Shown piece after piece: positions 17,787 through 25,366 of a DNA stretch of 37,135 nucleotides (positions within the stretch are counted from its first letter, which is position 1; every line of letters begins with the position of its first letter). The notes under the pieces are model-generated. The model was given only the letters and a program-made list of their open reading frames with translations. It had not been told where the DNA came from and did no database searches. Origin of the DNA: Actinomadura darangshiensis (GTDB lineage Bacteria; Actinomycetota; Actinomycetes; Streptosporangiales; Streptosporangiaceae); the NCBI RefSeq assembly GCF_004349235.1, contig NZ_SMKY01000062.1:1-37135 (forward strand). The letters are read 5' to 3'. The translations under genes were made by a program, and so were the position numbers.

Positions 17787-18707
17787 ATGAGCGGGCTGAT
17801 GCTGCTGGACACGCCGTCGTTGTACTTCCGCGCCTTCTTCGGGGTGCCCGAGTCGGTGACGGCGCCGGACGGGACACCGGTGAACGCGGTGCGCGGCCTC
17901 GTCGACATGATCGCGCGCCTCGTCCAGGACCGGCGGCCCGACCGGCTCGTCTGCTGCATGGACGCCGACTGGCGGCCGGCGTTCCGGGTGGCGGCGCTGC
18001 CGTCCTACAAGGCCCACCGGGTCGCCGAGGACGGCGGCGACCAGACGCCGGACGCGCTGGAGGCGCAGCTCCCGGTCATCGCCCAGGTGCTGGAGGCGTT
18101 CGGGCTGGCGAGCGCGGGCGTCCCGGGCTACGAGGCCGACGACGTGATCGGGACGCTCGCGGTGCGGGGCGCGGCCGACGGCCCGGTCGACATCGTGACC
18201 GGCGACCGCGACCTGTTCCAGCTCGTCGATGACGGCGGCCCCGTCGCCGTCCTGTACACCGCGCGCGGGGTCCGGAACCTCCAGGTGATGGGCGAGAAGG
18301 AGGTCGCGGCCAAGTACGGCATCCCGGGCCGCGGCTACGGCGACTACGCGACGCTGCGCGGCGACCCCAGCGACGGGCTGCCCGGCGTGCCGGGCGTCGG
18401 CGACAAGACCGCCGCCGCGCTCGTCACCCGGTTCGGGTCGGTGGGCGGCATCCTCGCGGCGCTGGACGCGGGCACCGACGAGGGGTTCCCGGCGGGCGCG
18501 CGCCGCCGGATGGAGGCGGCCCGCGAGTACCTCGCCGCCGCCGAGACGGTGGTGCGGGTCGTCACCGACATCGACGCGCCCGAGTTGGCGGGGCTGGACG
18601 ACCGGCTCCCGGCCGAGCCGCGCGACGGCGAGGCGCTCGTCGCGCTCGCCGACCAGTGGAACCTCTCCGGCCCCGTCAACCGCCTGCTGAACGCCCTGGC
18701 CCGCTGA
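17787..18707 (+). CDS. 5'-3' exonuclease (DNA polymerase I N-terminal-like)
   Basis: This 306-residue stand-alone protein has the PIN-like and helix-3-turn-helix domains found at the N-terminus of DNA polymerase I, without polymerase domains. Acidic metal ligands are Asp8 (MLLDTPSLYFR), Glu116-Ala-Asp118-Asp119 in GYEADDVIG, and Asp140/Asp142 in TGDRDLFQL. The DNA-binding helices follow in GDPSDGLPGVPGVGDKTA. It should trim flaps or RNA primers. I chose ATG 17787 with GGGAG 10 bases upstream; an in-frame ATG at 17778 lies too close to that sequence. Such solo exonucleases are common in actinobacteria beside a full PolI. Confidence 0.92.
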   Translation: MSGLMLLDTPSLYFRAFFGVPESVTAPDGTPVNAVRGLVDMIARLVQDRRPDRLVCCMDADWRPAFRVAALPSYKAHRVAEDGGDQTPDALEAQLPVIAQVLEAFGLASAGVPGYEADDVIGTLAVRGAADGPVDIVTGDRDLFQLVDDGGPVAVLYTARGVRNLQVMGEKEVAAKYGIPGRGYGDYATLRGDPSDGLPGVPGVGDKTAAALVTRFGSVGGILAALDAGTDEGFPAGARRRMEAAREYLAAAETVVRVVTDIDAPELAGLDDRLPAEPRDGEALVALADQWNLSGPVNRLLNALAR

Positions 18708-18913
18708 CCCCGGCATTTCTCGCTGCAATTTTCGCCAAAAGTGTCAGATGACGCAGACAGGGCGTTCTCCGGCGTGCAGCATGCGGATCAGTCATGGGTT
18801 CTCCTAGGCACATGAAGGCGACCGGTACCCGCGGCACTGGGCCTCACGCCCCACTCCCCCCATCTGCCGCGGGTGCCGGTTCACCCCGAACCCCGGACCG
18901 GAGCGGACGTGCC

Positions 18914-19639
18914 GTGAGCGAGCGGACCCGATCCCGCGGCGGCCCCGCCGCGGAGGCCGGCGGCGGATTCTGGGACGCGCTGGACGCCACGGAGCGGGCG
19001 GCGCTCCGCGACGCCGGCCGGACCCGCAACCACCAGCCGAAGGCGCCCCTGTGCTACCAGGGCGACGATTCCGACCACATCATCATCATCGAGTCGGGCT
19101 GGGCGAAGGTCACCAGCGCCGGCGAGGACGGCCGCGTCGTCGTGCTCGCCGTGCGCGGGCCCGGCGACCTGGTCTGCGAGAGCGCGGTGCTCGGCCGCCG
19201 GGAGCGGTCCGCGACCGTCCAGGCGCTGGACCGGGTCCGCGCGCTGACCGTGCCGGCGGCCCGCTTCACCGCCTTCCTGGACGCCCACCCGCGGGTGTGG
19301 CTGCTGGTCAGCGGCACGTTCGTGCGGCGCCTGGACGACGCTGACCGCAGGCTGCAGGCGCACGTGTCGGCGCAGGGCGCGCGGCGGCTGGCGATCCTGC
19401 TGACGCGGCTCGCCGAGCTGTCGGCCCGGCACGCCCCGCCGGAGCCGGGCGGCGCGATCGCGATCGCGCCGCCGCTGTCGCAGGAGGAGCTCGGCAGCTG
19501 GATGGACGCGTCCCGGGAGACCGTCGCGCGAGCGCTGGCCACCCTGCGGCGGGAGGGCCTGGTCAGCACCGGCTGGCGGCGGATCACCGTGACCGACCCG
19601 CCCGGGCTGCGCGCGTACGCGCGGACTCCCCCCGACTGA
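18914..19639 (+). CDS. Crp/Fnr family transcriptional regulator
   Basis: This protein of about 241 residues has a cyclic-nucleotide-binding fold (about 40-135) and a C-terminal winged helix (about 150-230, with SQEELGSWMDASRETVARAL). The phosphate-binding cassette is recognisable: GDLVCESAVLG then RRERSATV, supplying Glu89 and Arg98. Only two cysteines are present, so it is not an Fe-S Fnr. I placed the start at GTG 18914 because it has GGAG 10 bases upstream and gives the usual length. An upstream ATG at 18794 would add a Pro/Gly-rich 40-residue tail with no ribosome-binding site. The start is uncertain. Confidence 0.85.
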   Translation: MSERTRSRGGPAAEAGGGFWDALDATERAALRDAGRTRNHQPKAPLCYQGDDSDHIIIIESGWAKVTSAGEDGRVVVLAVRGPGDLVCESAVLGRRERSATVQALDRVRALTVPAARFTAFLDAHPRVWLLVSGTFVRRLDDADRRLQAHVSAQGARRLAILLTRLAELSARHAPPEPGGAIAIAPPLSQEELGSWMDASRETVARALATLRREGLVSTGWRRITVTDPPGLRAYARTPPD

Positions 19640-19654
19640 ACGCCCGGTACGGGG

Positions 19655-19674
19655 CGGCCGGCACCCGGCGGCCG
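19655..19674 (+). terminator. Weak hairpin after the Crp gene
   Basis: Two CGGCCG arms (19655-19660 and 19669-19674) can pair around an 8-base loop, followed by CTGTCGCCTTTAC. The stem is short and the T-run only three bases, so this is a possible terminator at best. Confidence 0.3.
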
Positions 19675-19738
19675 GGCTGTCGCCTTTACAATGTAGATTC
19701 CGAACGGAACGGCGGGATCGTCCCGTACGCTCTGTTCT

Positions 19739-21157
19739 GTGCCGCGCCGACCGCTGCGACTGCGTACCGCCGAGGCCGACGCCGAGGTCCGCGCGGGACT
19801 GGACCGCATCCGCGCCGAGTACTCGGTGCCCGGTCCGTTCCCGCCCGCCGTCCTCGCCGAGGCGGCCGGGTCCGCGGCGGCCGCCAACGGCCGCGCCGAC
19901 CTGCGCGACGTCCCGTTCTTCACCCTCGACCCGCCCGGCTCGATGGACCTCGACCAGGCGATGCACCTGGAGCGGCGCGGCGCCGGGCACCGGGTGCGGT
20001 ACGCGATCGCCGACGTGGCCGGGTTCGTGCGGCCGGGCGGCGCGCTGGACGCCGAGGCCCGCACCCGCGGCGTCACCCTCTACCTGCCGGACGCCAACTC
20101 CCCGCTGCACCCCCGCCCGCTGTCGGAGGGCACCGCGAGCCTGCTGCCGGGGCGGGAGCGTCCCGCCGTCGCGTGGACGATCGACATCGACGCCGAGGGC
20201 CGGATCGCGGACGTGGACGTGCGGCGCGCCCTCGTCCGCAGCCGCGACCGCCTCGACTACGCGACCGCCCGGCACGACGGCGGGGACCCCCGGATCGCGC
20301 TGCTCGGCGAGATCGGCGAGCGGCTCATCGCGGCGGAGGCGGCCCGCGGCGGGGTGAGCCTGCCGCTGCCCGAGCAGGAGGTCGTGCACGCGAACGGCGG
20401 CTGGGCGCTGAAGCTGCGCGGCGACCTCGCGACGGAGGCGTGGAACGCGCAGATCTCCCTGCTGACCGGGCGGGCCGCGGCCCGGCTGATGCTGGACGGC
20501 GGCGTCGGGCTGCTGCGCACGATGCCGCCCGCGCCCGCCGAGACCGTCGAGCGGCTGCGGCCGGCGGCACGCGCGCTCGGCGTCGCCTGGCCGGCGGACG
20601 CCTCCTACGGCGCGATCGTCCGCGCGCTCGACCCGTCGATCCCCCGGCACGCGGCGTTCCTGCACGACGCGGCGGGGCTGCTGCGCGGCGCCGGCTACAC
20701 CGCGTTCGACGGGACGCGGCCAGAGCAGGCCGTGCACGCCGCCGTCGCCGCCCCGTACGCGCACGTCACCGCGCCGATCCGGCGGCTCGCGGACCGGTAC
20801 GCGACGGAGGTGTGCCTGGCGCTGGCGGCGGGCCGTCCCGTGCCGGACTGGACGCGGGCGGCACTGCCCGAACTGCCCGAGGTGATGCAGCGGGCGCTGC
20901 GGCGGGCGAACGACGTCGACCACGCGTGCGTCGACCTCGTCGAGGCGCTGCTGCTGCGCGACCACGTGGGGGACGTGTTCGACGCGGTGGTGGTGGACGT
21001 GAACGGCGACCGCACCGGCGGCCGGGTGCAGCTGGCGGCGCCGCCGGTGATCGGCCGCTGCGACGGGGCGGGGCTCCCGCTCGGCGAGCAGGTCAGGGTG
21101 CGGCTGGAGGAGGCGGACGCGGCGCGCCGCCACGTCCGCTTCTCCCGGGCCGGGTGA
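19739..21157 (+). CDS. RNB domain ribonuclease (compact RNase II/R type)
   Basis: This 472-residue protein is essentially one RNB catalytic domain with a short C-terminal barrel-like end. It lacks the N-terminal cold-shock domains and full S1 domain of RNase II and RNase R (about 640-810 residues). The active-site run is LDPPGSMDLDQAM: Asp64, Asp70 and Asp72 match three of the four metal aspartates, but the fourth position is Gln73. Other conserved parts include RVRYAIADVAGFV, RGVTLYLPD, and VTAPIRRLADRYATEV with the arginine cluster. The GTG follows a TACGCT hexamer by 7 bases with no Shine-Dalgarno, suggesting a leaderless message. RNA 3' exonuclease activity is likely. Confidence 0.88.
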   Translation: MPRRPLRLRTAEADAEVRAGLDRIRAEYSVPGPFPPAVLAEAAGSAAAANGRADLRDVPFFTLDPPGSMDLDQAMHLERRGAGHRVRYAIADVAGFVRPGGALDAEARTRGVTLYLPDANSPLHPRPLSEGTASLLPGRERPAVAWTIDIDAEGRIADVDVRRALVRSRDRLDYATARHDGGDPRIALLGEIGERLIAAEAARGGVSLPLPEQEVVHANGGWALKLRGDLATEAWNAQISLLTGRAAARLMLDGGVGLLRTMPPAPAETVERLRPAARALGVAWPADASYGAIVRALDPSIPRHAAFLHDAAGLLRGAGYTAFDGTRPEQAVHAAVAAPYAHVTAPIRRLADRYATEVCLALAAGRPVPDWTRAALPELPEVMQRALRRANDVDHACVDLVEALLLRDHVGDVFDAVVVDVNGDRTGGRVQLAAPPVIGRCDGAGLPLGEQVRVRLEEADAARRHVRFSRAG

Positions 21158-21167
21158 GCCGCGCCGG

Positions 21168-21353
21168 TCAGCGGCGGCGGCTGGAGCGGCGGGGCCGCCA
21201 CTTGGTGCTCGTGCCGACGCCGGCGAAGTGCAGCGCGATCAGCAGCAGGCCGAGGACGGTCAGCGTCCCGTTGTTGATGGCGTCCGACGAGACGTCGGCC
21301 AGGTCGAAGAGCAGGGCTAGCGCGAAGACGATCGCGGCGACGATCGCGAGCAT
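21168..21353 (-). CDS. Small two-helix membrane protein, function unknown
   Basis: This 61-residue protein has two hydrophobic segments (about 1-18 and 30-48) joined by a short polar loop with LADVSSDAINNG. A strongly basic C-terminus ends RRSSRRR, so both ends are probably cytoplasmic-side inward. A good GGAGG lies 6 bases before the ATG, which supports it as a real gene. It lies 112 bases downstream of heme oxygenase on the same strand and converges on the RNB gene. I do not recognise a family with a known role. Confidence 0.75.
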   Translation of the reverse strand: MLAIVAAIVFALALLFDLADVSSDAINNGTLTVLGLLLIALHFAGVGTSTKWRPRRSSRRR

Positions 21354-21465
21354 GTCGGCCTCCGTTGGGGGGTCGGCGCCCGTGGTGGGCCCCGGCTGCC
21401 TAACGGATCTCCGCTGGACCGCCCGGCAAACCGCGGCCCCTTTTCGGCCGTCCGATACCCGGCCG

Positions 21466-22119
21466 CTAGGCGGCGTCGAGGCGCAGGCGCTCGCCGATCT
21501 CCTCGGTGAGGGCGGCGTTGAGGCGGTAGGCGGCCTTCACCTCGCCGACGATGCGGGACTGCTCGGCGGCGTCCCACGGGGCGGCGTCGAGCATCGCGCG
21601 GTAGCGGTCCTTGTACGCCTTGGGCTTGCCCGGGAAGCGGTAGAAGCGGACGCCGTCGTCGCCGGCGGACAGGTCGAGGGTCTTGCGGACCTGGACCCCG
21701 ATGTACTGACCCCCGGACAGGTCGCCCAGGTAGCGGGTGTAGTGGTGCGCGACGAAGCCGCCGGGCCACTCGGAGCACACCTCGCGGATGCGGTCGCAGT
21801 AGCGGGCCGTCGCGGCGTTCGGCTCGATGCGGGAGCGCCAGCGGGGCCCGTAGAAGAACGCGAGGTCGGCCTCCAGCGCGTCGCGGCGGCGCAGGCCGGC
21901 GAGGTCGAAGGGGCCGGCGACCGGGTCGGACGCCATCCGGTCGGCGGCCCGCTCCAGCAGGTCGTAGACCGGGTGGAGCTGGGCGACCAGGACGGCGTAC
22001 TCGTCCCGATCGAGGCGTCCCTCGACGAGGGCGCTCATGTAGGCCGAGGTCTCGTTGTCCCCGTGGTCGCTCCAGGTGGCGGCGCGCAGCCGGGCCGAGA
22101 ACACGTTTTCCGACGCCAT
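21466..22119 (-). CDS. Biliverdin-producing heme oxygenase
   Basis: This 217-residue protein aligns well with HmuO-type heme oxygenases, which open heme to biliverdin, CO and Fe2+. His19 in TWSDHGDNE sits where the proximal heme ligand His20 of Corynebacterium HmuO lies. The distal-helix glycine motif is intact in YLGDLSGGQYIG (130-141), preceded by FVAHHYTRY. KPKAYKDRYR matches the C-terminal conserved segment. The chosen ATG is preceded by TAAAGT after 7 bases and has no ribosome-binding site. It follows the DUF2470 gene by 38 bases. Likely role: iron recovery from heme. Confidence 0.93.
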   Translation of the reverse strand: MASENVFSARLRAATWSDHGDNETSAYMSALVEGRLDRDEYAVLVAQLHPVYDLLERAADRMASDPVAGPFDLAGLRRRDALEADLAFFYGPRWRSRIEPNAATARYCDRIREVCSEWPGGFVAHHYTRYLGDLSGGQYIGVQVRKTLDLSAGDDGVRFYRFPGKPKAYKDRYRAMLDAAPWDAAEQSRIVGEVKAAYRLNAALTEEIGERLRLDAA

Positions 22120-22126
22120 GTCGGCT

Positions 22127-22156
22127 ACTTTACCTACGTGGCGTCGGAAACGTCCA
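22127..22156 (-). promoter_or_regulatory. Possible promoter of heme oxygenase
   Basis: On the minus strand TGGACG (22156-22151), an 18-base spacer and TAAAGT (22132-22127) precede the ATG at 22119 by 7 bases. This would give a leaderless heme-oxygenase transcript separate from read-through of the upstream genes. The -35 lies at the end of the DUF2470 gap. Confidence 0.4.
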
Positions 22157-22157
22157 G

Positions 22158-22451
22158 TCAGGCGCTGAGCGCGGCGCGCGCCTCCTGCGTCATGCGGACG
22201 ACCTCGCGGCGCACCTGCGGGCGTTCGGTCAGCCGCTCGGCGAACGGGATCCGGACGGGATGCTCGACCCCGCCGTCGGCGACGGCGAACTCGATCCCGC
22301 CGGCGTCCAGGCCGGTCATCCGCGCCGCGGTCGCGCCGGGCCGGCCGCCCAGCGCGCGGCAGATCGTCAGGCAGTCGGCGGCGTGGTCGTCGTTCATGTG
22401 CCGCATGATCTGCCCCACGACGTCCTCGGTGAAGGGCCCCGCGTCGGTCAT
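22158..22451 (-). CDS. DUF2470 domain protein (heme-linked)
   Basis: This 97-residue protein is nearly all one DUF2470 domain: VVGQIMRHMNDDHAADCLTI near the start, then ATAARMTGLDAGGIEFAVAD and VRIPFAERLTERPQVRREVV. The MNDDHAAD histidine cluster is the hallmark. DUF2470 occurs as the C-terminal part of HugZ-like heme-degrading proteins and often beside heme oxygenases, as here. GGAAAGGA lies 6 bases before the ATG. A role in heme binding or handover to the oxygenase encoded next is inferred from this context. Confidence 0.88.
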   Translation of the reverse strand: MTDAGPFTEDVVGQIMRHMNDDHAADCLTICRALGGRPGATAARMTGLDAGGIEFAVADGGVEHPVRIPFAERLTERPQVRREVVRMTQEARAALSA

Positions 22452-22478
22452 GGAATGGTCCTTTCCGATGGACGGGCG

Positions 22479-23336
22479 CTAAACGGACAGGTCCTTGTAG
22501 ACCCGGAGGGCGTTGCCGCCGAGGACGAGGGAGAGGGTCTCCTCGTCCAGGCCGAGCCCGGCGATGGCGCGGGCGTTGCGGGCGATGCCGGGCACGCCCG
22601 GCCAGTCGGTGCCGAAGATGAACTTGCGGGCGAGCCGCCGCAGGTCGTGCCGGGCGTAGTAGTCGGGGAGCCTGCGGGGCGGCAGCCCGGACAGCTCGAT
22701 CCACACCTCGTCGCGGGAGAGGGCGAGGAACGCGGCGGCGTCGTACCACCAGCCGCGCCCGCCGTGGGCGAGGACGAACGTCAGGCCGGGGAACAGCCGC
22801 AGCACGTCGTCGATCGGGGTGGGGTCGGCGTACCGGTTGGCCGAGCCGGGGAACGAGCTGGTCCCGCAGTGCACGACGACCGGGACGCCGGCGTCGCGGC
22901 ACACCGCGTAGGCGGGGTACAGCTCGGGGTCGGCGACGCTGAACCCGCCGTGCACCGGGTGCAGCTTCAGCGCGGCGGCGCCGTAGGCGAGCTGCCGCTC
23001 GACCTCGGCGTCGATCGGGTAGTGCAGGTGCGGGTTGACGTTGGCGATCGGCCGGAAACGGTGCGGGTTGTGCTTGAGGAGCGGCCGCAGGTCCTCGATG
23101 GGCTGGACGCCGGTGGTCCGCGGGCTGTACTCGCACAGCAGGAGCGCGATGTCGACGCCCTCGCCGTCGAAGTAGGCGTCGACCCGCTCGGGCACGAGGG
23201 CGCCGTCGGCGTCGTAGAGGTCCTGCCAGGGGTGGGACGAGCCGAACTCCTCGGCCCACTGCCGCCAGGCCGGGGGCAGCGTCGGCAGCCGGGCGGTGTG
23301 CACGTGCGCGTCGACCAGCGGGCGTCCGTCGAGCAT
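22479..23336 (-). CDS. Amidohydrolase-2 family metal-dependent hydrolase
   Basis: This 285-residue TIM-barrel protein has the amidohydrolase-2 pattern: DAHVHTA at residues 12-18 (metal HxH), KLHPVHGGF, VVVHCGTSSFPG, FVLAHGGRGWW and FGTDWPGVPG with the catalytic Asp. Relatives include decarboxylases and lactonases of aromatic or dicarboxylic acids, so the exact reaction cannot be named. The ATG starts 11 bases after the carbonic-anhydrase-like stop, so the two are probably co-transcribed. It continues the minus-strand run to DUF2470 and heme oxygenase. Confidence 0.85.
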   Translation of the reverse strand: MLDGRPLVDAHVHTARLPTLPPAWRQWAEEFGSSHPWQDLYDADGALVPERVDAYFDGEGVDIALLLCEYSPRTTGVQPIEDLRPLLKHNPHRFRPIANVNPHLHYPIDAEVERQLAYGAAALKLHPVHGGFSVADPELYPAYAVCRDAGVPVVVHCGTSSFPGSANRYADPTPIDDVLRLFPGLTFVLAHGGRGWWYDAAAFLALSRDEVWIELSGLPPRRLPDYYARHDLRRLARKFIFGTDWPGVPGIARNARAIAGLGLDEETLSLVLGGNALRVYKDLSV

Positions 23337-23347
23337 CGGCGCCCCCG

Positions 23348-23869
23348 TCAGGCCCTGATCAGGGTGAGCTCGGCGGCGTACCGGCGGCCGTTGCCCACGT
23401 ACATCGCGACCGCCTCGGTGTGCCACTTCTCGTCGATGCCGCCGGGCCTGGCGCGGGCCGGGATCCCGAGGGCGGTGTGCTCGGGCGGGACGGCGCCGTC
23501 CTCGGTCAGGACGGCCCCGGCGCCGACGACGCCGCGGGTGCCGACGCGGGCGCGGTTGAGGACGACCGACCCGGAGCCGATCAGGCAGCGGTCCTCGATG
23601 ACGCAGCCCTCCAGGTGGGCGTTGTGGCCGATCACGCAGTCGGCGCCGATGACGGTGGGCCACTGCGCGGTGGTGTGCACGACGGTGCCGTCCTGGACGG
23701 ACGTGCGGGCGCCGACGGTGATCGTCCCGTAGTCGCCGCGGAGCACGGCGCCCGGCCAGACGGTGGCGTCCTCCCCCAGCGCCACCGACCCGATGACGGT
23801 CGCGCCCGGATGGACGTACGCGGACGGGTGGATGTCGGGTACCTGGTCTCCCAGCGCGTAGACGGCCAT
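23348..23869 (-). CDS. Gamma-carbonic-anhydrase-like hexapeptide-repeat protein
   Basis: This 173-residue protein is a left-handed beta-helix with [LIV]-G-x4 repeats (PGATVIGSVALGEDATVWPG and onward) ending in a C-terminal helix. Arg44 and Asp46 in LRGDYG match conserved Cam residues. His65 and His82 match two zinc ligands, but the third position is Glu87 (GHNAHLEGC) instead of His, with a His at 85. Similar variants seem common in actinobacteria and may not be carbonic anhydrases. It starts 24 bases after the FAD oxidoreductase stop, in an apparent operon with nirB. Confidence 0.88.
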   Translation of the reverse strand: MAVYALGDQVPDIHPSAYVHPGATVIGSVALGEDATVWPGAVLRGDYGTITVGARTSVQDGTVVHTTAQWPTVIGADCVIGHNAHLEGCVIEDRCLIGSGSVVLNRARVGTRGVVGAGAVLTEDGAVPPEHTALGIPARARPGGIDEKWHTEAVAMYVGNGRRYAAELTLIRA

Positions 23870-23893
23870 GCGGCGGAGCCTACCCGCGCCGCC

Positions 23894-25366
23894 TCACGCC
23901 ACGTCCACCGAGTCCGGCGCGCCCGCCGGGTCCTGCTCGTCCAGCCAGGCGAGGATCCCCTCGACGGTGCCGCGGCAGCTCCCGCAGCCGGTGCCCGCCC
24001 GGGTCTCGCGGGCGGCGTCGGCGGCGGTGCGGGCGCCCGCCTGCCAGCAGGCTCGGATCTGCCCCTTGCTGACGTTGTTGCACTGGCAGACGGTGGCGGC
24101 GTCCGGCATCCGCAGCGGCGACCCGGCCTCGGCGGCGGCGCCGAGGCCGGGGAACAGCAGGCCGAGCCGTTCGGCCGGCAGCGGCGCGGCCCTGTCGTAC
24201 AGCCGGGTGAGGGTTCCGGCGGTGGAGGTCTCGCCGAGCAGGATCGCGCCGATCAGCCGCCCGTCCCGGATGACCGCCTTCTTGTAGGTGCCGCGGGTCG
24301 AATCGGTGAACCGGACGATCTCGACGTCGTCGTCATCGTCGCCGAAGTGGGTCTCGCCCATGGAGGCCAGCTCGATCCCGGCGGCCTTGAGGCGGGTGAT
24401 CTGCCGGGCGCCGGTGAAGCGGGCGGCGGGGTCGGTGCCGGCGAGCAGGCCCGCGAGCACCCCCGCCTGCTCCCAGGCCGGCGCGACGAGCCCGTACACC
24501 TCGTCGCGGTGCTCGGAGCACTCCCCGATGGCGCGGACGGACGGGTCGGTGACCGACCGCAGCTCGTCGTCGACGATCACGGCGCGGCCGATCGCCAGGC
24601 CCGCGTCCCGGGCGAGGGACACCTCGGGGCGGACGCCGCACGACAGGATGACCAGGTCGGCGCCGATGGTCTCCGTGCCGCCGCCGGGGAGGGCGAGCTC
24701 GACGCCGGTCACCGCGCCGCCGGCGGTGCGCAGGCCGGCGACGTTCGCCTGGAGCCGGGTGCCGATGCCGAGGGCGGCGAGCGTGCGGGCCAGGACCTTC
24801 CCGGCGGCGGGGTCGAGCTGGCGTTCCATGAGGTGCCCGGCCAGGTGCAGGACGGTCACGTCCAGGCCGCGGCCCATGAGCCCGCGGGCGGCCTCGATGC
24901 CGAGCAGCCCGCCGCCGACGACGACCGCGCGGCGTGCCGTGTCGGCCAGTTCGGTGATGCGGTGGCAGTCGTCCAGCGTGCGGAACACCAGGGCGCCCAG
25001 CGGCAGGCCGTCCCGGAGGCCGGGCATCGGCGGGATGAAGGCCGTGCTGCCGGTCGCGAGGACGAGCGTCTCGTAGGGGGTGACGGTGCCGTCGGAGGCG
25101 TGGACGGCCTTCGCCGCGCAGTCGATGCGGGTGACCTCGACGCCGAGCCGGGCGTCCACGCCGTGGGAGGCGTACCAGGCGGCGTCGACGAGGCTGATGT
25201 GGTCGGGCCGCGTCACCCCGGCGAGGACGTTGGACAGCAGCACCCGGTTGTAGGGGCGCTGGGTCTCCGCGCCGAACACCGTCACGGGCGCCGCGGCGTC
25301 CCGGGACCGCAGTTCCCCGACGAACCGGGAGCCGGCCATGCCGTTCCCCACCACCACGATGCTCAT
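23894..25366 (-). CDS. NAD(P)/FAD-dependent oxidoreductase with C-terminal [2Fe-2S] BFD domain
   Basis: This 490-residue flavoprotein resembles the reductase half of NirB and NasB-type electron-transfer subunits. The FAD motif is VVVVGNGMAGSRFVGEL. A second dinucleotide motif is RRAVVVGGGLLGIEAARGL, and VRAIGECSEH is the FAD-ribityl region. Near the C-terminus CQCNNVSKGQIRACW and GTGCGSCRG give four cysteines of a BFD [2Fe-2S] domain. Its ATG overlaps the nirB stop as ATGA, so the two are tightly coupled. It probably passes electrons from NAD(P)H to nitrite or nitrate reductase. No nitrate reductase gene is in the window. Confidence 0.88.
   Translation of the reverse strand: MSIVVVGNGMAGSRFVGELRSRDAAAPVTVFGAETQRPYNRVLLSNVLAGVTRPDHISLVDAAWYASHGVDARLGVEVTRIDCAAKAVHASDGTVTPYETLVLATGSTAFIPPMPGLRDGLPLGALVFRTLDDCHRITELADTARRAVVVGGGLLGIEAARGLMGRGLDVTVLHLAGHLMERQLDPAAGKVLARTLAALGIGTRLQANVAGLRTAGGAVTGVELALPGGGTETIGADLVILSCGVRPEVSLARDAGLAIGRAVIVDDELRSVTDPSVRAIGECSEHRDEVYGLVAPAWEQAGVLAGLLAGTDPAARFTGARQITRLKAAGIELASMGETHFGDDDDDVEIVRFTDSTRGTYKKAVIRDGRLIGAILLGETSTAGTLTRLYDRAAPLPAERLGLLFPGLGAAAEAGSPLRMPDAATVCQCNNVSKGQIRACWQAGARTAADAARETRAGTGCGSCRGTVEGILAWLDEQDPAGAPDSVDVA

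Noticed and set aside
18794..18913. N-terminal extension of the Crp regulator from ATG 18794
   Set aside because: There is no ribosome-binding site, the residues are Pro/Gly-rich and unlike the family, and GTG 18914 gives the normal length.
21445..21465. Hairpin CGGCCG-N9-CGGCCG right after the heme oxygenase stop as a terminator
   Set aside because: The stem is only 6 bp, the loop is 9 bases, and on the minus strand it is followed by A and G rather than T.
22120..22140. Iron-box (IdeR/DmdR1) operator before heme oxygenase
   Set aside because: Only a TAGGTAAAG-like half resembles the consensus and there is no matching second arm. The same bases are better explained as a -10 element.
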